From contig JAVLUZ010000772.1 of NCBI GenBank assembly GCA_036768485.1, positions 139,000-202,999 of the forward strand: 64,000 nucleotides of DNA. The letters are read 5' to 3'. Position numbers and translations under genes: made by a program. Below the pieces are notes generated by a model that saw only the letters and a program-made list of their open reading frames with translations, ran no database searches and had not been told where the DNA came from. Shown here one piece after another: positions 37,833 to 47,810 of the stretch (positions are counted from its first letter, which is position 1; every line of letters begins with the position of its first letter). This DNA is from Mermis nigrescens (taxonomy: Eukaryota; Nematoda; Enoplea; Mermithida; Mermithidae).

Positions 37833-39892
37833 CTCATTGGATAAGGATAAAGGGCTCAGTAGATAGATTGTACATAAGACAGCTTGAAATGGTAACACAG
37901 AGACAGAAGGCAAAATTGGATAGACTCATGCCAAGGCAGGGGCAACGGAACCTCAACCTGGATAAGGTGGTAATAAATCAGAGCCATAGACCACTGACTA
38001 ATCATGAGCAGGCTGCCCTGGCAAAAGGCTTAAACTTTGCTATAGCACCAAGTCAACATCCGATTAAGAACATCATAACAGCTATTGAGTGTGCAGCCCA
38101 TTTCCTGCCACAGGAACGGAAGGATGACTTTCGGTTAAAGATTAGACAAGCTATTGACAGGGTTGATAAGCCTAAGGCAAATATCAGCAAGGCAGAGCTT
38201 AGAGCTATTAAAACGCTTAAAGCAGATGACACCATAGTCATTCTGCCAGCAGATAAAGGTCGTGCAGCAGTGGTGATGGACAGAATAGAGTACAACAATA
38301 AGCTGCAGCAGATCATTGATGATCCCTCAAAGTTCAAGGCCATTGGTAAACGCACACCAGTTACCAGGGTAGAGCAAGCATTAAAGAAACTGCTCAAGGA
38401 AGAAGGTCTGGACAAAGAGGTAAAAATCAAAGAAGGCTGCAAAGCACCACATATATATGGTTTGCCGAAGATACACAAACCAGGAGTACCACTTAGACCG
38501 ATTGTCAGTTGCATTGGGACAACTATACATCCTCTGTCAAAATATCTGGTTAAGATACTTAACCCACTACAGCAGAACATTGCCAGCTCACTGAAGAATA
38601 GCAACGACTTTGTGGCTAAGATAGAACCAATGGTAATACAGGAAAATACACGACTAGTCAGCCTAGACGTTGTGAGCCTCTTCACAAGTGTCCCAACTCA
38701 GTTGGCTATAGAATGTGTATTGAATCTGCTTAGACAGGATATTACCCTAGCACAAAGAACAACTATGAGTGCTGAGGTCATTGCCAAACTGGTGGAATAT
38801 TGTGTCAGGAGTACTTACTTTCAGCTTGGGGAATATTATTACCAGCAAGTAGATGGGATGTCAATGGGTTCACCATTGTCACCAGTACTGTGCAACCTGT
38901 TCATGAATGATTTAGAAAAACAGGCACTGCAAACAGCACCATATAAACCTACAATGTGGCTCAGGTACGTTGATGACACATTCATCTTGTGGGATCATGG
39001 AGATCGGGAGTTAGAAGCTTTCCTCCAGCACATGAATAGTCAAAATCTTGCTATTCAGTTTACCATGGAGAAGGAGGTGGAAGGCACACTGCCTTTCCTG
39101 GATGTACTAGTTAAGAGATCCCATGACCATCTAGAGACATCAGTGTACCGTAAGCCAACCCATACAGGTCAATACCTAAACTACCAGTCGAACCATCAGA
39201 AATGCACAAAGGCAGGTATAGTTAGAGGAATGGCCATGAGATGTAGGAGCATATGCCAAACAAATCACAGTAAAGAAGGTGAACATCAGAAAATACTTAA
39301 GGAGTTTCAAGCTAATGGATACCCTGGCCCATTAATACAGAGAGCCCTACAACTTGCACCCTCAAGGGGTGATGCAACTAACTACATTGCAACAGCAGTA
39401 GTACCATTTAGTGGGGCATTAACCATGAAGCTTAAGCGAGTGTGCAAAGCATATGGAGTGCGCCTTGTGGCAAAGAGTGAAGACACCATCAGAAAAAGAC
39501 TACAAAGTGTTGCCCCAAAGAGACCCTTAGATCTACGGCAGGGTATAGTATATAAAGTACCACTACAATGTGGGAAGGAGTACATTGGGGAAACTGGTAG
39601 AAGTCTTAAGAAAAGACTTGGGGAACATAGGAGTGCACTAAGGAATTTGAAAGAGGAACGGAGTGGGGTTGCTGAACACTGCATAGCATGTGGGTGTAGA
39701 CCAGATTTCGAGCATACATCAATACTCGCAGAAGAAAGCAATGGGTACCGTAGGAAAATACGGGAGACCCTGGAGATGGAGAGGGCTAGTGGGCAGAATG
39801 TCGGTTCAAGAAGTATTGAGATCAGTCGTATATGGAATAGAGCCCTATTGAGGAGAATACACCATGTGGAGAGGCCCCTGGCCCCAGACTAA
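37829..39892 (+). CDS. Penelope-like reverse transcriptase with GIY-YIG endonuclease (687 aa)
   Basis: One uninterrupted ORF. The N-terminal PLE region has the 'LTNHEQAALAKGLNFA' type motif (about residues 56-71). 'TIVILPADKGRAAVVMD' sits at about 135-151, followed by 'GLPKIHKPGVPLRPIVS' (211-227). The RT catalytic core follows: first Asp in 'LVSLDVVSLF' (residue 280), 'GMSMGSPLSPVLCNLF' (343-358) and YVDD at 380-383. 'LPFLDVLV' (421-428) matches the PLE thumb. The C-terminal GIY-YIG nuclease spans about 572-670 with 'VYKV' and 'EYIGET' (584-589), then 'RSLKKRLGEH' containing the catalytic-type Arg. Cys and His residues in 'HCIACGC' may bind zinc. The protein would nick chromosomal DNA and prime reverse transcription of its own RNA. 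The lack of stops marks it as much younger than the Gypsy copy around it. Confidence 0.93.
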   Translation: MTHWIRIKGSVDRLYIRQLEMVTQRQKAKLDRLMPRQGQRNLNLDKVVINQSHRPLTNHEQAALAKGLNFAIAPSQHPIKNIITAIECAAHFLPQERKDDFRLKIRQAIDRVDKPKANISKAELRAIKTLKADDTIVILPADKGRAAVVMDRIEYNNKLQQIIDDPSKFKAIGKRTPVTRVEQALKKLLKEEGLDKEVKIKEGCKAPHIYGLPKIHKPGVPLRPIVSCIGTTIHPLSKYLVKILNPLQQNIASSLKNSNDFVAKIEPMVIQENTRLVSLDVVSLFTSVPTQLAIECVLNLLRQDITLAQRTTMSAEVIAKLVEYCVRSTYFQLGEYYYQQVDGMSMGSPLSPVLCNLFMNDLEKQALQTAPYKPTMWLRYVDDTFILWDHGDRELEAFLQHMNSQNLAIQFTMEKEVEGTLPFLDVLVKRSHDHLETSVYRKPTHTGQYLNYQSNHQKCTKAGIVRGMAMRCRSICQTNHSKEGEHQKILKEFQANGYPGPLIQRALQLAPSRGDATNYIATAVVPFSGALTMKLKRVCKAYGVRLVAKSEDTIRKRLQSVAPKRPLDLRQGIVYKVPLQCGKEYIGETGRSLKKRLGEHRSALRNLKEERSGVAEHCIACGCRPDFEHTSILAEESNGYRRKIRETLEMERASGQNVGSRSIEISRIWNRALLRRIHHVERPLAPD

Positions 39893-39942
39893 AAATATTA
39901 TTATGTTACTTTAAAAGGAACAAATAATATTATACAACTGGC

Positions 39943-40022
39943 CCAGTGAAGCTCAGTTGGTAAAACCACAGACTCTAGAAATAAATGATACTTAGCTGTA
40001 AGGTTCAATTCCTGGTGCCCAC
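39943..40022 (+). other. tRNA-like sequence in the PLE 3' pseudo-LTR
   Basis: 'aagctcagttggta' resembles a Pol III A box and 'ggttcaattcc' a B box. The segment ends 'tggtgcccaca', and the start 'ggcccagtg' can only pair with it imperfectly. The same segment sits in the inverted copy at 31215-31300, and its 3' half is in the 5' pseudo-LTR. It could be an internal promoter, a tRNA-derived structural piece, or a chance resemblance. Confidence 0.45.
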
Positions 40023-40045
40023 AACTTCTTATATTCTGTAAGAGC

Positions 40046-40082
40046 CTGACGACGACGGTAGGTTAACTGTCGAAACGTTGCG
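40046..40082 (+). ncRNA. Hammerhead-ribozyme-like core
   Basis: ctgacga (40046-40052) is followed, after one extra base, by a 6-bp stem (gacggt/actgtc, 40054-40071) closing a 6-base loop, then gaaa (40072-40075) and 'acgttgcgta', which can form a minimal helix III. PLEs are known to carry short hammerhead ribozymes in pseudo-LTRs. The extra base after ctgacga and an unclear helix I make function uncertain. Confidence 0.35.
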
Positions 40083-40180
40083 TATTATTCTTAACATTGT
40101 ATTGTACCTACGGGTTTGAATAAAGCATTATTATTATTTTATGTGACTGCCAATAGGCCAAAAATACACTTTCTTTAGAT

Positions 40181-41251
40181 ATGAACCAGTCACAAACATT
40201 TAGAAGTCAGCTTTCCTTGGAGGCACAAATTGAAATGCGTAGAACACGCATGACGATCGAGAAACGCGATCGTGAGAATTTGGCAACGGAAATGCCACGG
40301 CGTGCGACGAAGTTACGCGCCGCCGGTTCTCTTGCTGAGTCTTCAGAAGTTCGTCACATGTCAGAAGACGAACACAAGGCCAAATTGAATCGTTTTTACG
40401 ATACTAAATCCGAGCACACTTTGCGTCGGTTAAAGAATTTGGAGAAACAACGAGTTAGAAGGCTCGTCCAAGCTGAAGTTGCAGCTAAGTTAAAAGCGCG
40501 TTTAGGCCAAAGAGGATCGAGGCGGCAAGACCCGCAGTCATCCCGGCAACGCTACGCACAAACGCATCACCGTTCACAATCGCAAGCACAACCGCAGACA
40601 CAAGTAAAACCACATGTACAGCAATACACAAGACCGCAGACCCAACCGCGGCAACAGCAGCAATTTACGGAATTGCGTGAGCGTTCCGAGGCGTATTCTC
40701 AGGCCGATGCTGGTCATCTGTCGCGCTCGCAACAGCAGCAGCCTTATGAATACCGCCGTCCGCCACAGTCGAACCGCGGAACTCATCGGGGCCGGTCACA
40801 ATCCCGTCAACGACAACAATGGGACCAGTCGTATCGCTCACCGTTGGAACAAAGTCAACCAGCCACCGGGGGCTATCAGCCACAACCTCGACCCGGTCCA
40901 CTTTTGCCAAAACCGTGGCCTGTTACGCAACAACAACAGCGTCCACGCGAACCTTCACGTGATCAATCTTACGGTTTTACGCCGGAGCAATTATTTACTC
41001 CGCCGCCACCTATACCGCGTCGTTACGCGGACGACTACGAGGACGACGACGATTTTGAGGACGACGATCGACCAGTCGATCCACATCGACGCTTACGCCA
41101 ACACATGTACGGGCGTAGGCAATCGCCATATCAGTATCGTGAGCGTTCGAATACGCGTCGCGAACCGGAATCGGATCAGGAATATTTTCAACGTCAAAGA
41201 CGTCGCGGAAAACCGCATGGCTCGAAGGCCAATTATCAGGATCGTTATTAA
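40181..41251 (+). CDS. Gln/Arg-rich open frame of the Gypsy element, 357 codons
   Basis: The ORF starts in PLE sequence, and the Gypsy-derived part runs from 40211. It encodes a charged N-terminal half (about residues 10-110) with many Glu, Arg and Lys and probable coiled-coil or helix character. A long disordered middle follows, dominated by Gln, Arg, Pro and Ser (110-285). Next come an acidic patch of Asp and Glu (about 285-300) and a basic Arg/Tyr-rich tail ending 'KANYQDRY'. I recognise no family. It sits between the extra post-integrase region and the 3' LTR, where an accessory gene would lie. It stays open although gag and pol nearby are badly broken. Its composition recalls RNA-binding nucleocapsid tails. 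Its true start lay left of the PLE insertion (before 31051). Confidence 0.5.
   Translation: MNQSQTFRSQLSLEAQIEMRRTRMTIEKRDRENLATEMPRRATKLRAAGSLAESSEVRHMSEDEHKAKLNRFYDTKSEHTLRRLKNLEKQRVRRLVQAEVAAKLKARLGQRGSRRQDPQSSRQRYAQTHHRSQSQAQPQTQVKPHVQQYTRPQTQPRQQQQFTELRERSEAYSQADAGHLSRSQQQQPYEYRRPPQSNRGTHRGRSQSRQRQQWDQSYRSPLEQSQPATGGYQPQPRPGPLLPKPWPVTQQQQRPREPSRDQSYGFTPEQLFTPPPPIPRRYADDYEDDDDFEDDDRPVDPHRRLRQHMYGRRQSPYQYRERSNTRREPESDQEYFQRQRRRGKPHGSKANYQDRY
40211..40222. repeat. Target duplication, right copy
   Basis: It reads ctttccttggag, identical to 31040-31051. The two copies bracket the whole 9.2-kb PLE block. Confidence 0.75.
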
Positions 41252-42056
41252 TTATCAAGTTCGACGTACTGAACTTTTTGGAACTCTGCGACGGCGTCGA
41301 ATTTGACCAGCAGCTTTTCGTCAATTTTTTTCGTTTTTCGTCCTGATGTGGATTCCAGGACTTCGTGTATCGTTTATTTCCTGTGTATTTTTTTCTCTTG
41401 TCATTTTTTTCTTGCTGTAAAAATTTTTCTTTGACGGTGCTCGTATTTTTCCTCGTTATCTCGCATAATTGCCATTTTTCTCGTTTTTATCGTTACCTCG
41501 TATTTTAACTCGTCAGTGTCTTTAATTTTTTGCTCAGCATAATCTTGCCTTATCATTCCGTATTTTAATTTGTCTATTGCTCAATTAGCGGTGTTACTAT
41601 TATGGTACCTTAACTCGTTAACGGACAAGGGGTTAATTTATACCCAATCTACAAATTTTTTCAATTCAAAATTTTTCTCATTACCCGGGGACTGAAGGAG
41701 GCTACTTGGGCAGCGAGATCGAATATTATGCTATGCTGTCCAAGACTGGAGTTCATCATTACTCGGGCAACAATATAGTTATCCCTAGCGCCATTGTCAG
41801 TGTTGCTCGAGAGTTCTCCTGAGTGCGAACGAGGTCATGCGTTGACCGTTACCGGTTATCGATATTTGTTATTTTTTCGTTCTTTTTATTTTCGTTTTAC
41901 ACGTTTGCTCAGGATGAGGCGTTGCGGACGCCAGAGTTGAGGCGTTGCGAACGCCAGAGAGCCGAGTTGTAGAGCGTCGCCGACGCTAGTGTTTATGGTG
42001 TACCTCCGAAAAAATTTTCCACTTCGTTTCAAATTTTTTTTCTATACGTGGGGGAG
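41252..42056 (+). other. Non-coding 3' region and polypurine tract of the Gypsy element
   Basis: This is T-rich DNA with no long frame. Two near-copies of 'gaggcgttgcggacgccaga' lie at 41919-41960. The purine run 'gtgggggag' (42048-42056) directly precedes the 3' LTR and is the likely polypurine tract that primes plus-strand synthesis. Confidence 0.6.
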
Positions 42057-43118
42057 TGTAACTACGAGAGTTACACGTATAGGCGAACCTGCCTTAGCAG
42101 TTCGCGATAGCCATAACATAGCCAATACTAGTAGCTATCTATGATAGTGCACTGTGGGCTATGCCTTCGGTCTTCCCATTATTTCCCCAAATTTTCAATA
42201 ATAAAAAACATTTAGATACTTGTCCGGTAGCATAGAGTTAAGTGTATGATAATAGTAATCGTTTCATGCATACCGCTTGTGCAATCGAGAATATTCGATC
42301 TGAGATAAAGGCTTATCAGTATTACGTTAATTTGATCTTTATTTGTTTTACTGTAATGGCACTTGAGGCCAGTTTACGTAACGTTGTAGTTTAGAGTCTG
42401 GCTTTTTTTGGTTTTTTCGTTGGCCGGTTATTCGACTGTATAGTCTGTACATTATCGTTTTTCTTTGCTGTATTTTGTTGTCCGGCTATAGGCCGTGATT
42501 TCTTCGTCGAATTAAAATTAGAGAAAACCTACCCAGTGGTTTTTGGTTATACCGAGGGTTAGGTCGGCCATTATCCCTACGTCGAGGACTTCCACCCAAC
42601 TAGTGGACTGATAGGTAAATTTCGTATGATAGTCTATTTTATTCGGAAATCATAATTTATTTCTCAAGCCAAAAATTGATCAAAAATATTATTTAATTTT
42701 TAAGGATGATTGATCAGCATAGAGCTCGTTGTTGTTGTTTTCATTGTTCAGCGTGCTACACATATTAGGAACCAAAAACATTTCTGATCAGGCACTGATT
42801 GAAAATAAGTTAAATAAACAACTTGAGCTTGAGATAGGTCAACTGACCTCCGCGGCAAATTCCGAGACTAGGTAGGTAGCCTTAGGTCTTAGGGCGTAGC
42901 TGCTGAGATCACCCGACAAGAAGCAGCCAGCAATATTAGGGCTGAGGGGATCGAAGCCGTAAGGTCTGTAAGGGTCCAAAGATCGAAAGCCATTCAGAGC
43001 CGCGCGATCGGGGCCAGCACTAAGCGTAGACTTAAGTACCTACGTACCTAGGTAAATCTCGAAGGTAATGTTAGGTCAGTCTGTGTCGCTCTTGTAGACG
43101 CAGGCGACTACATTTACA
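42057..43118 (+). repeat. 3' LTR of the 27-kb Gypsy-type element
   Basis: The LTR starts tgtaactacgagagttac and ends catttaca, matching the 5' LTR over about 1.1 kb. It is followed by taat, the same four bases found before the 5' LTR. Confidence 0.85.
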
Positions 43119-43593
43119 TAATCTGTTTCATTTAACTTTGAGGTTATGGAAAAAACTTAAGAGTCAATTTCTTTAACGTTCACCCCGGCGGCGGACAGTC
43201 AAAAAATAACCTATCCTCATTTTAACGTATGTTGAACAGTTTTTAATTTAAGCAACATGGTGCAAAGCGTTTTGTACAAAAACCATTTTCCACTTGGAAC
43301 ATCAACCTCATAGTTTGAAAAATCGACACTTTTTGTCAAAAAGAGTAGATTTACTTTTATGACTATAATTTCTCTACAGCGCAAGATATCAGGGTCAAAT
43401 TTTTTTAAATGAAAGAGCGAGATTTTCTCTATGAGTCGCTGCTTTGATAAGACCACAAAATTGACGGGTTCAGGAATTATGTAAGACTAAATATGAAAAA
43501 GTTTGACTTTGTGCACTAAAAATTTCACATTTTGTACTATAACTCCTATACTAGATGCGGGTGATTCTCAAAATTTTGATATAATGTGGCATT

Positions 43594-44168
43594 TATAGTC
43601 TGTTTCATTTATCCGAGAGCTTTTTCAGCAAATGTTTTCGGAGCTTACAGTAACCCCTTCTTCCTTATTTACTGTAGGTCGCTAGATCTCACTATAGCTA
43701 TGTAGTATAGACGGGTTTTTCAACAACATTTTTGCGGCATAATTTATTCTCGTCTTCCAGCAGATCAACAAATCTTACTGATAAAAATCGCGCATTCATC
43801 ATATCCTGAGTCGACATTTTAAACAGAATCGACTCAAGATGCTAAGAAACGCCGCGAACTCCCCGCGATAGCTCAGTGGTAAAACCTCTTGCTTGTAGTC
43901 GAAGCAAATCTCCGGTCTCGATTCTTAGCCGACAGCTTTTTGGTTAGCGCACTTACTGTAGTATGTCCCGGAAGCACCGATTAAATGCCTAAATCAAAAT
44001 TTATTTTGGGCACATTAGTGCATTAAAAATGGAAGAATTCTAAACCACTCCGCCCTCGCTGAGCCGGATTCTGTTGGAGTACAGTAATTCGGGTCTTGTT
44101 TTTAGCAATGCTCGTAGCCCTTGGAAAGAATTGACTCGAAGCCTCCTCGAATAAATGAAACAGGCTAT
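43594..44168 (+). mobile_element. TIR element with a tRNA-like core, copy 2
   Basis: It starts tagtctgtttcatttatccg and ends 'aataaatgaaacaggcta'. It is inserted inside the left arm of the 4.1-kb element. Removing it with one TA restores the match to the right arm ('atgtggcatttagatg' against 'atgtggcacttagatg'), so both the insertion and the TA duplication are visible. Confidence 0.85.
43864..43933 (+). other. tRNA-like sequence in TIR element copy 2
   Basis: 'atagctcagtggtaaaacc' matches a Pol III A box and 'ggtctcgattc' a B box. A stem ttgctt/aagcaa encloses a 7-base loop with AGT at the anticodon position. The T and acceptor stems have mismatches, so it is unlikely to work as a tRNA. Confidence 0.55.
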
Positions 44169-47100
44169 AGATGCAACATGTATTTATAAGTGCAAATAAA
44201 AAAATTAAAGGACGCAAGTCCATTTATAATCCGCCATGAATGAAATTGCTTCTGTAAACCTGCATATCAATATAAAACAGTGGGATTTCAGCGATCCAAT
44301 AACAGTCAGGAAAAAGGCGATTGCGACAGAATGGCTGGTGCAGTAAAGCGACAAGTGAAGCTTTATATTGATGAGAATCACAAATGTCTCTCACTCCAGC
44401 TGGATTTGTCCACTGTAATCTCTGCCTATGCATGGTATAAAAGGAACGTCAGTCTTATATGGATCACTAGCAAAATCTATAAGCCAAATTTGGCACAGAT
44501 ACAGAGCATTAACTTTCTAAATAATTCCAAATTTGAGGATGGTTTCAAATCATAGCTCTGAAGGCATGATGGCTACTGCCTCAGAATGCTAATTCCTGAA
44601 AATTCCTGGAAAAGGCAAGCATGTGAAAATGCAACATTTGCCCCAATTTTTACTTTTCCACCAGGGCAGGATTGCAGAGTCAGATTTCATTGTCCAATCT
44701 GTGTGATACCTATACAAGACAAGAGAGAAGCCAGGAACTTCCCCCCCCCCCCTCTTTTCATTCAAGAGCCAATAGTACTTCTTGACAATGCCCATGATAC
44801 AGGTGCGAATCTTTTCTTGCAGCTCCTGTAAGCGGATGCTTGAAGTCTTATCCAAGCTTGCAAGAACTGGATGACCATCTAGAACTAGGACTCCATCAAT
44901 ATCAACCCGAGAGCGCAAACTTTACGTGATGCAGCAGTAACAACATATGTCAATACAATAGAGCAACGGCACTTGATCATCTAGGCTAGCTAGCTTAAAT
45001 GAAGTTTTGCAGTAACTCAATGGCAAACATATTCCACCGACAACAATATTGATCATTTAGGAAGCGGGTGCCTTACGGTGCTGCAAGCAGAATATGCAAA
45101 GCTTTTTCTGAAAAGCAGCGCCGATTCCTTATCCAGAAATTTTGACTATGGTGTGCAGAATCGCCAGAAATATGACCCGCAAGATGTGGCGAAAGAAATG
45201 CGTAGCTTGCCACAGTTTAGCTCATCAGAATACATCTTACATGGCAACAAATAGCAAAATTTTTGGTCGCGTGAAGCCAGAAAACGAGAATCAGGAGGGA
45301 AGCAAGAGCAAGATGTGACTTCGATGAATGCTCAGAGGATGAACTTATGGCTGACCCAAACCTTAGAATACAGAGTCTGAAGAAATTGATGATGTTCTGC
45401 TGCACAGTGACTGTTTTGATATTTGAATTTGTTGTAACAATTTGTCGCATGATATTAAGTCCTCATAGTCCATTCCTGGATCCCAACTCAACTTTTTATG
45501 GAATAGCTTTGAATGATAGCATCTATGTCCCAGTAATCCAAAGCAAGATTATGGAGTATGCACATTTGTCACTGTTTGAGTAATCTTTCATATGAGTCCA
45601 TAAGCTTTGAGTTCTCTACAGCCAAGCTTGCGTCTTTTTTGCACTCCTCAATACAAAGTAGATATTGCTTCAAAAATGATTACTTAGCTAGTATGGCCCT
45701 TCTAAAAGCTTGAACTTAATCAACTTGCTATATCTTCCTTTGCTATGAAAAATTTTATTTTTAATTCTTCTGGTGCAAAGAAACTGACATTAGCACATGC
45801 TTTCATCTCACAACAAATTGTATCCATACCTACATGGTGAGTAGGCAAACTACAGATGCAATTGGGGCTAAAGTGAAATCCCCATCAGAATTCACTATCT
45901 TCAGATATACAACTGAGCAAGCTAAAAAATAAGACACTTCTTTGATAGTCATGCTTCGAGAAATTGGGTGTTGTTCTTTTATTATGCGCTGAATATGGTG
46001 AGGTGCAGCAAAATTGTGTTAATTTCCTATAATGAACGATCCCCTAGGACATACGAAAGGTTTTTGAGTGTATCCAGATGTGTCATAGTAGTATTTACTT
46101 TAATGATCCGTTGCTCAAGAAGTGGTTTAGCAATATTTTTACTTTTACCAATGGCACAAAACGGCTTACATTAACAATGTGTTAAAATTTAAATAATCTC
46201 CCATGTCTAATGCAGTGAGTTATAATTGGAAAAAGAAGAATTTCGTGTGCTGATAATCAGCCATTCTCTACCTGACTTTGCACTTACGATAAGGGCCACT
46301 GTTCAATCAGAAATTTGATAACTTTCATTATTCTTTGCCGATAACATCATAAGAATAAATTATTTAACCAAAATTTTGAGAGTTGGTCTTACCTTTACTT
46401 GCGATATATAACGTGTCTAAAAGAAAAGTTTTGGGCAAGAACAAATGTGTAACTCACAATAAATGGTCTGCGTGAAGACTCATTGTTCAAAAAAGTGGTC
46501 TTTTTAATTTTTTTTATTTTTTGCCAGATATATGTCACATCTAAGTGCCACATCATACTAAAAATTTTGGGAATCACCCGCATCTAGTATAGGAGTTATA
46601 GGACAAAAATGTGAAAAATTTTCTAGTGCACATAGTCAAACTTTTTCATATTCAGTCCTACATAATTCTCTCAACCCGTCAAACTTGTGGACTTATCAAA
46701 GTGGATAATTCAAAGCCCGAATCTTGCTCTTTCATTTAAAAAATATTGACTCTAATATCTTGCGTTGTTAAGAAGTTATAGTCATAAAAGTAAATCTACT
46801 CTTTTTTGACAAAAAAGTGTCGATTTTTCAAACTTTGAGGTTGATGTTCTCAAAGCGAAAAATGGCTTTTGTACAAAACGCTTTACAACAATGTTGCTCA
46901 GAATAAGAAAAACTGTACAACGTACGTCTAAAATGAGAGGATAGGATATTTTTTAACCGTCCGCCCTTACTACATCGCTGGGTTGATTCTTACAGAAATT
47001 GACTCTTAAAGTGGCTACAAAAGCGTTTCAAACTAATACGGTAAATATGATATTCTGCAGTATATCGAGTTATATGGAAACTTATACTACTGCAAAATCG

Positions 47101-47192
47101 GCTTGCTACATCAGCATTTTAAGCCACTTTTGTAGCCCAATTCTTGCAAGAAAATTCAAACGAAAACCGCAAAGTCAAATGATACAGACTAT

Positions 47193-47539
47193 AAATACTT
47201 TCGAACCACTATACTGTGGAAAGAGTAATAAGAATTTTGAAACAGATTATAGCAGATTAACTGCTCGCTCATTTAGATTTTTTGGAGGAAACAGAAATTT
47301 CACGCACGTAGCAGAAGGCGAATGGTAAAGTATATTGTAAACTAGAGCGTTGATTTGAAAAAAGTATGCAGAAGTTATTACAGTTAATAAAACAAGTTAT
47401 TGTTTTAGTTTTGTCAGCTTACTGTAGTCATTCATTTAAGTCACTAAGACAAACATGGATAGAGCGCCTGCTTAAAGTGTAGCCGCGATAGTTGTCCATT
47501 TTCTCGAACTTCTTCACTTTTGTTAGGCTTAGGCTTAGA
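47193..47539. other. Unassigned DNA with three ttaggc-like units
   Basis: No gene is visible. 'ttaggcttaggcttag' lies around 47524-47540, directly before the 60-bp repeat array. Confidence 0.4.
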
Positions 47540-47810
47540 TTAACGGGGCAGTAATTATTTGCAGTCAACTGCAGGTAATATAGCACACAATGTAAAATCA
47601 TATGCAGTCAAAAAACCAGCGGCCTAGACTGCAGGTAATCTAGCACACAACGTAAAATTATATGCAGTCAAAAATCAGCGGCCTATACTGCAGTTAATAT
47701 AGCACACAACGTAAAATTATATGCAGTCAAAAACCAGCGGACTAGACCGCAGGTGATATAGCACACAATGTAAAATTATGTAAAGTCAAAAACCAGCGAT
47801 ATTTGTACAA
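47540..47810. repeat. Tandem array of about 60-bp units
   Basis: Four units share 'ctgcaggtaatatagcacac', 'aacgtaaaattatatgcagt' and 'caaaaaccagcggcctaga'. The same unit builds the arms of the foldback element at 58653-59577. Confidence 0.9.

Larger units (their letters stand above)
39893..40210 (+). repeat. 3' pseudo-LTR of the PLE
   Basis: It follows the ORF2 stop and holds the tRNA-like sequence, the hammerhead-like core, a tail 'gaataaagcattattatt' and the terminal part that also starts the element at 37490-37530. It ends against ctttccttggag, the right copy of the target duplication. Confidence 0.8.
43119..47192. mobile_element. Long-TIR DNA element, about 4.1 kb
   Basis: The left end 'taatctgtttcatttaactt' and the right end, reversed, 'atagtctgtatcatttgact' belong to the same terminal family as the smaller TIR elements at 15140 and 43594. 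Inverted arms extend inward: 43130-43593 matches 46545-47015 in reverse complement, for example 'atgcgggtgattctcaaaat', 'aaaaagtttgac' and 'gtagatttacttttatgact'. The match resumes beyond the nested copy at 43594-44168. The interior (44230-46500) has only short frames (91 codons at 44280, 109 at 44589 minus), with no transposase motif I recognise. TA flanks fit Tc1/mariner-like integration. Confidence 0.75.

Noticed and set aside
38053..38685. 210-codon minus-strand frame
   Set aside because: It is the antisense shadow of the PLE reverse transcriptase.
40614..41306. 230-codon frame in another phase of the Gln/Arg-rich ORF
   Set aside because: It is a shadow of the 40181-41251 frame. Its composition follows from codon bias.
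47524..47540. Telomere or internal telomeric tract (ttaggc)
   Set aside because: There are fewer than three full units and no longer array. It was used only as a weak hint about the lineage.
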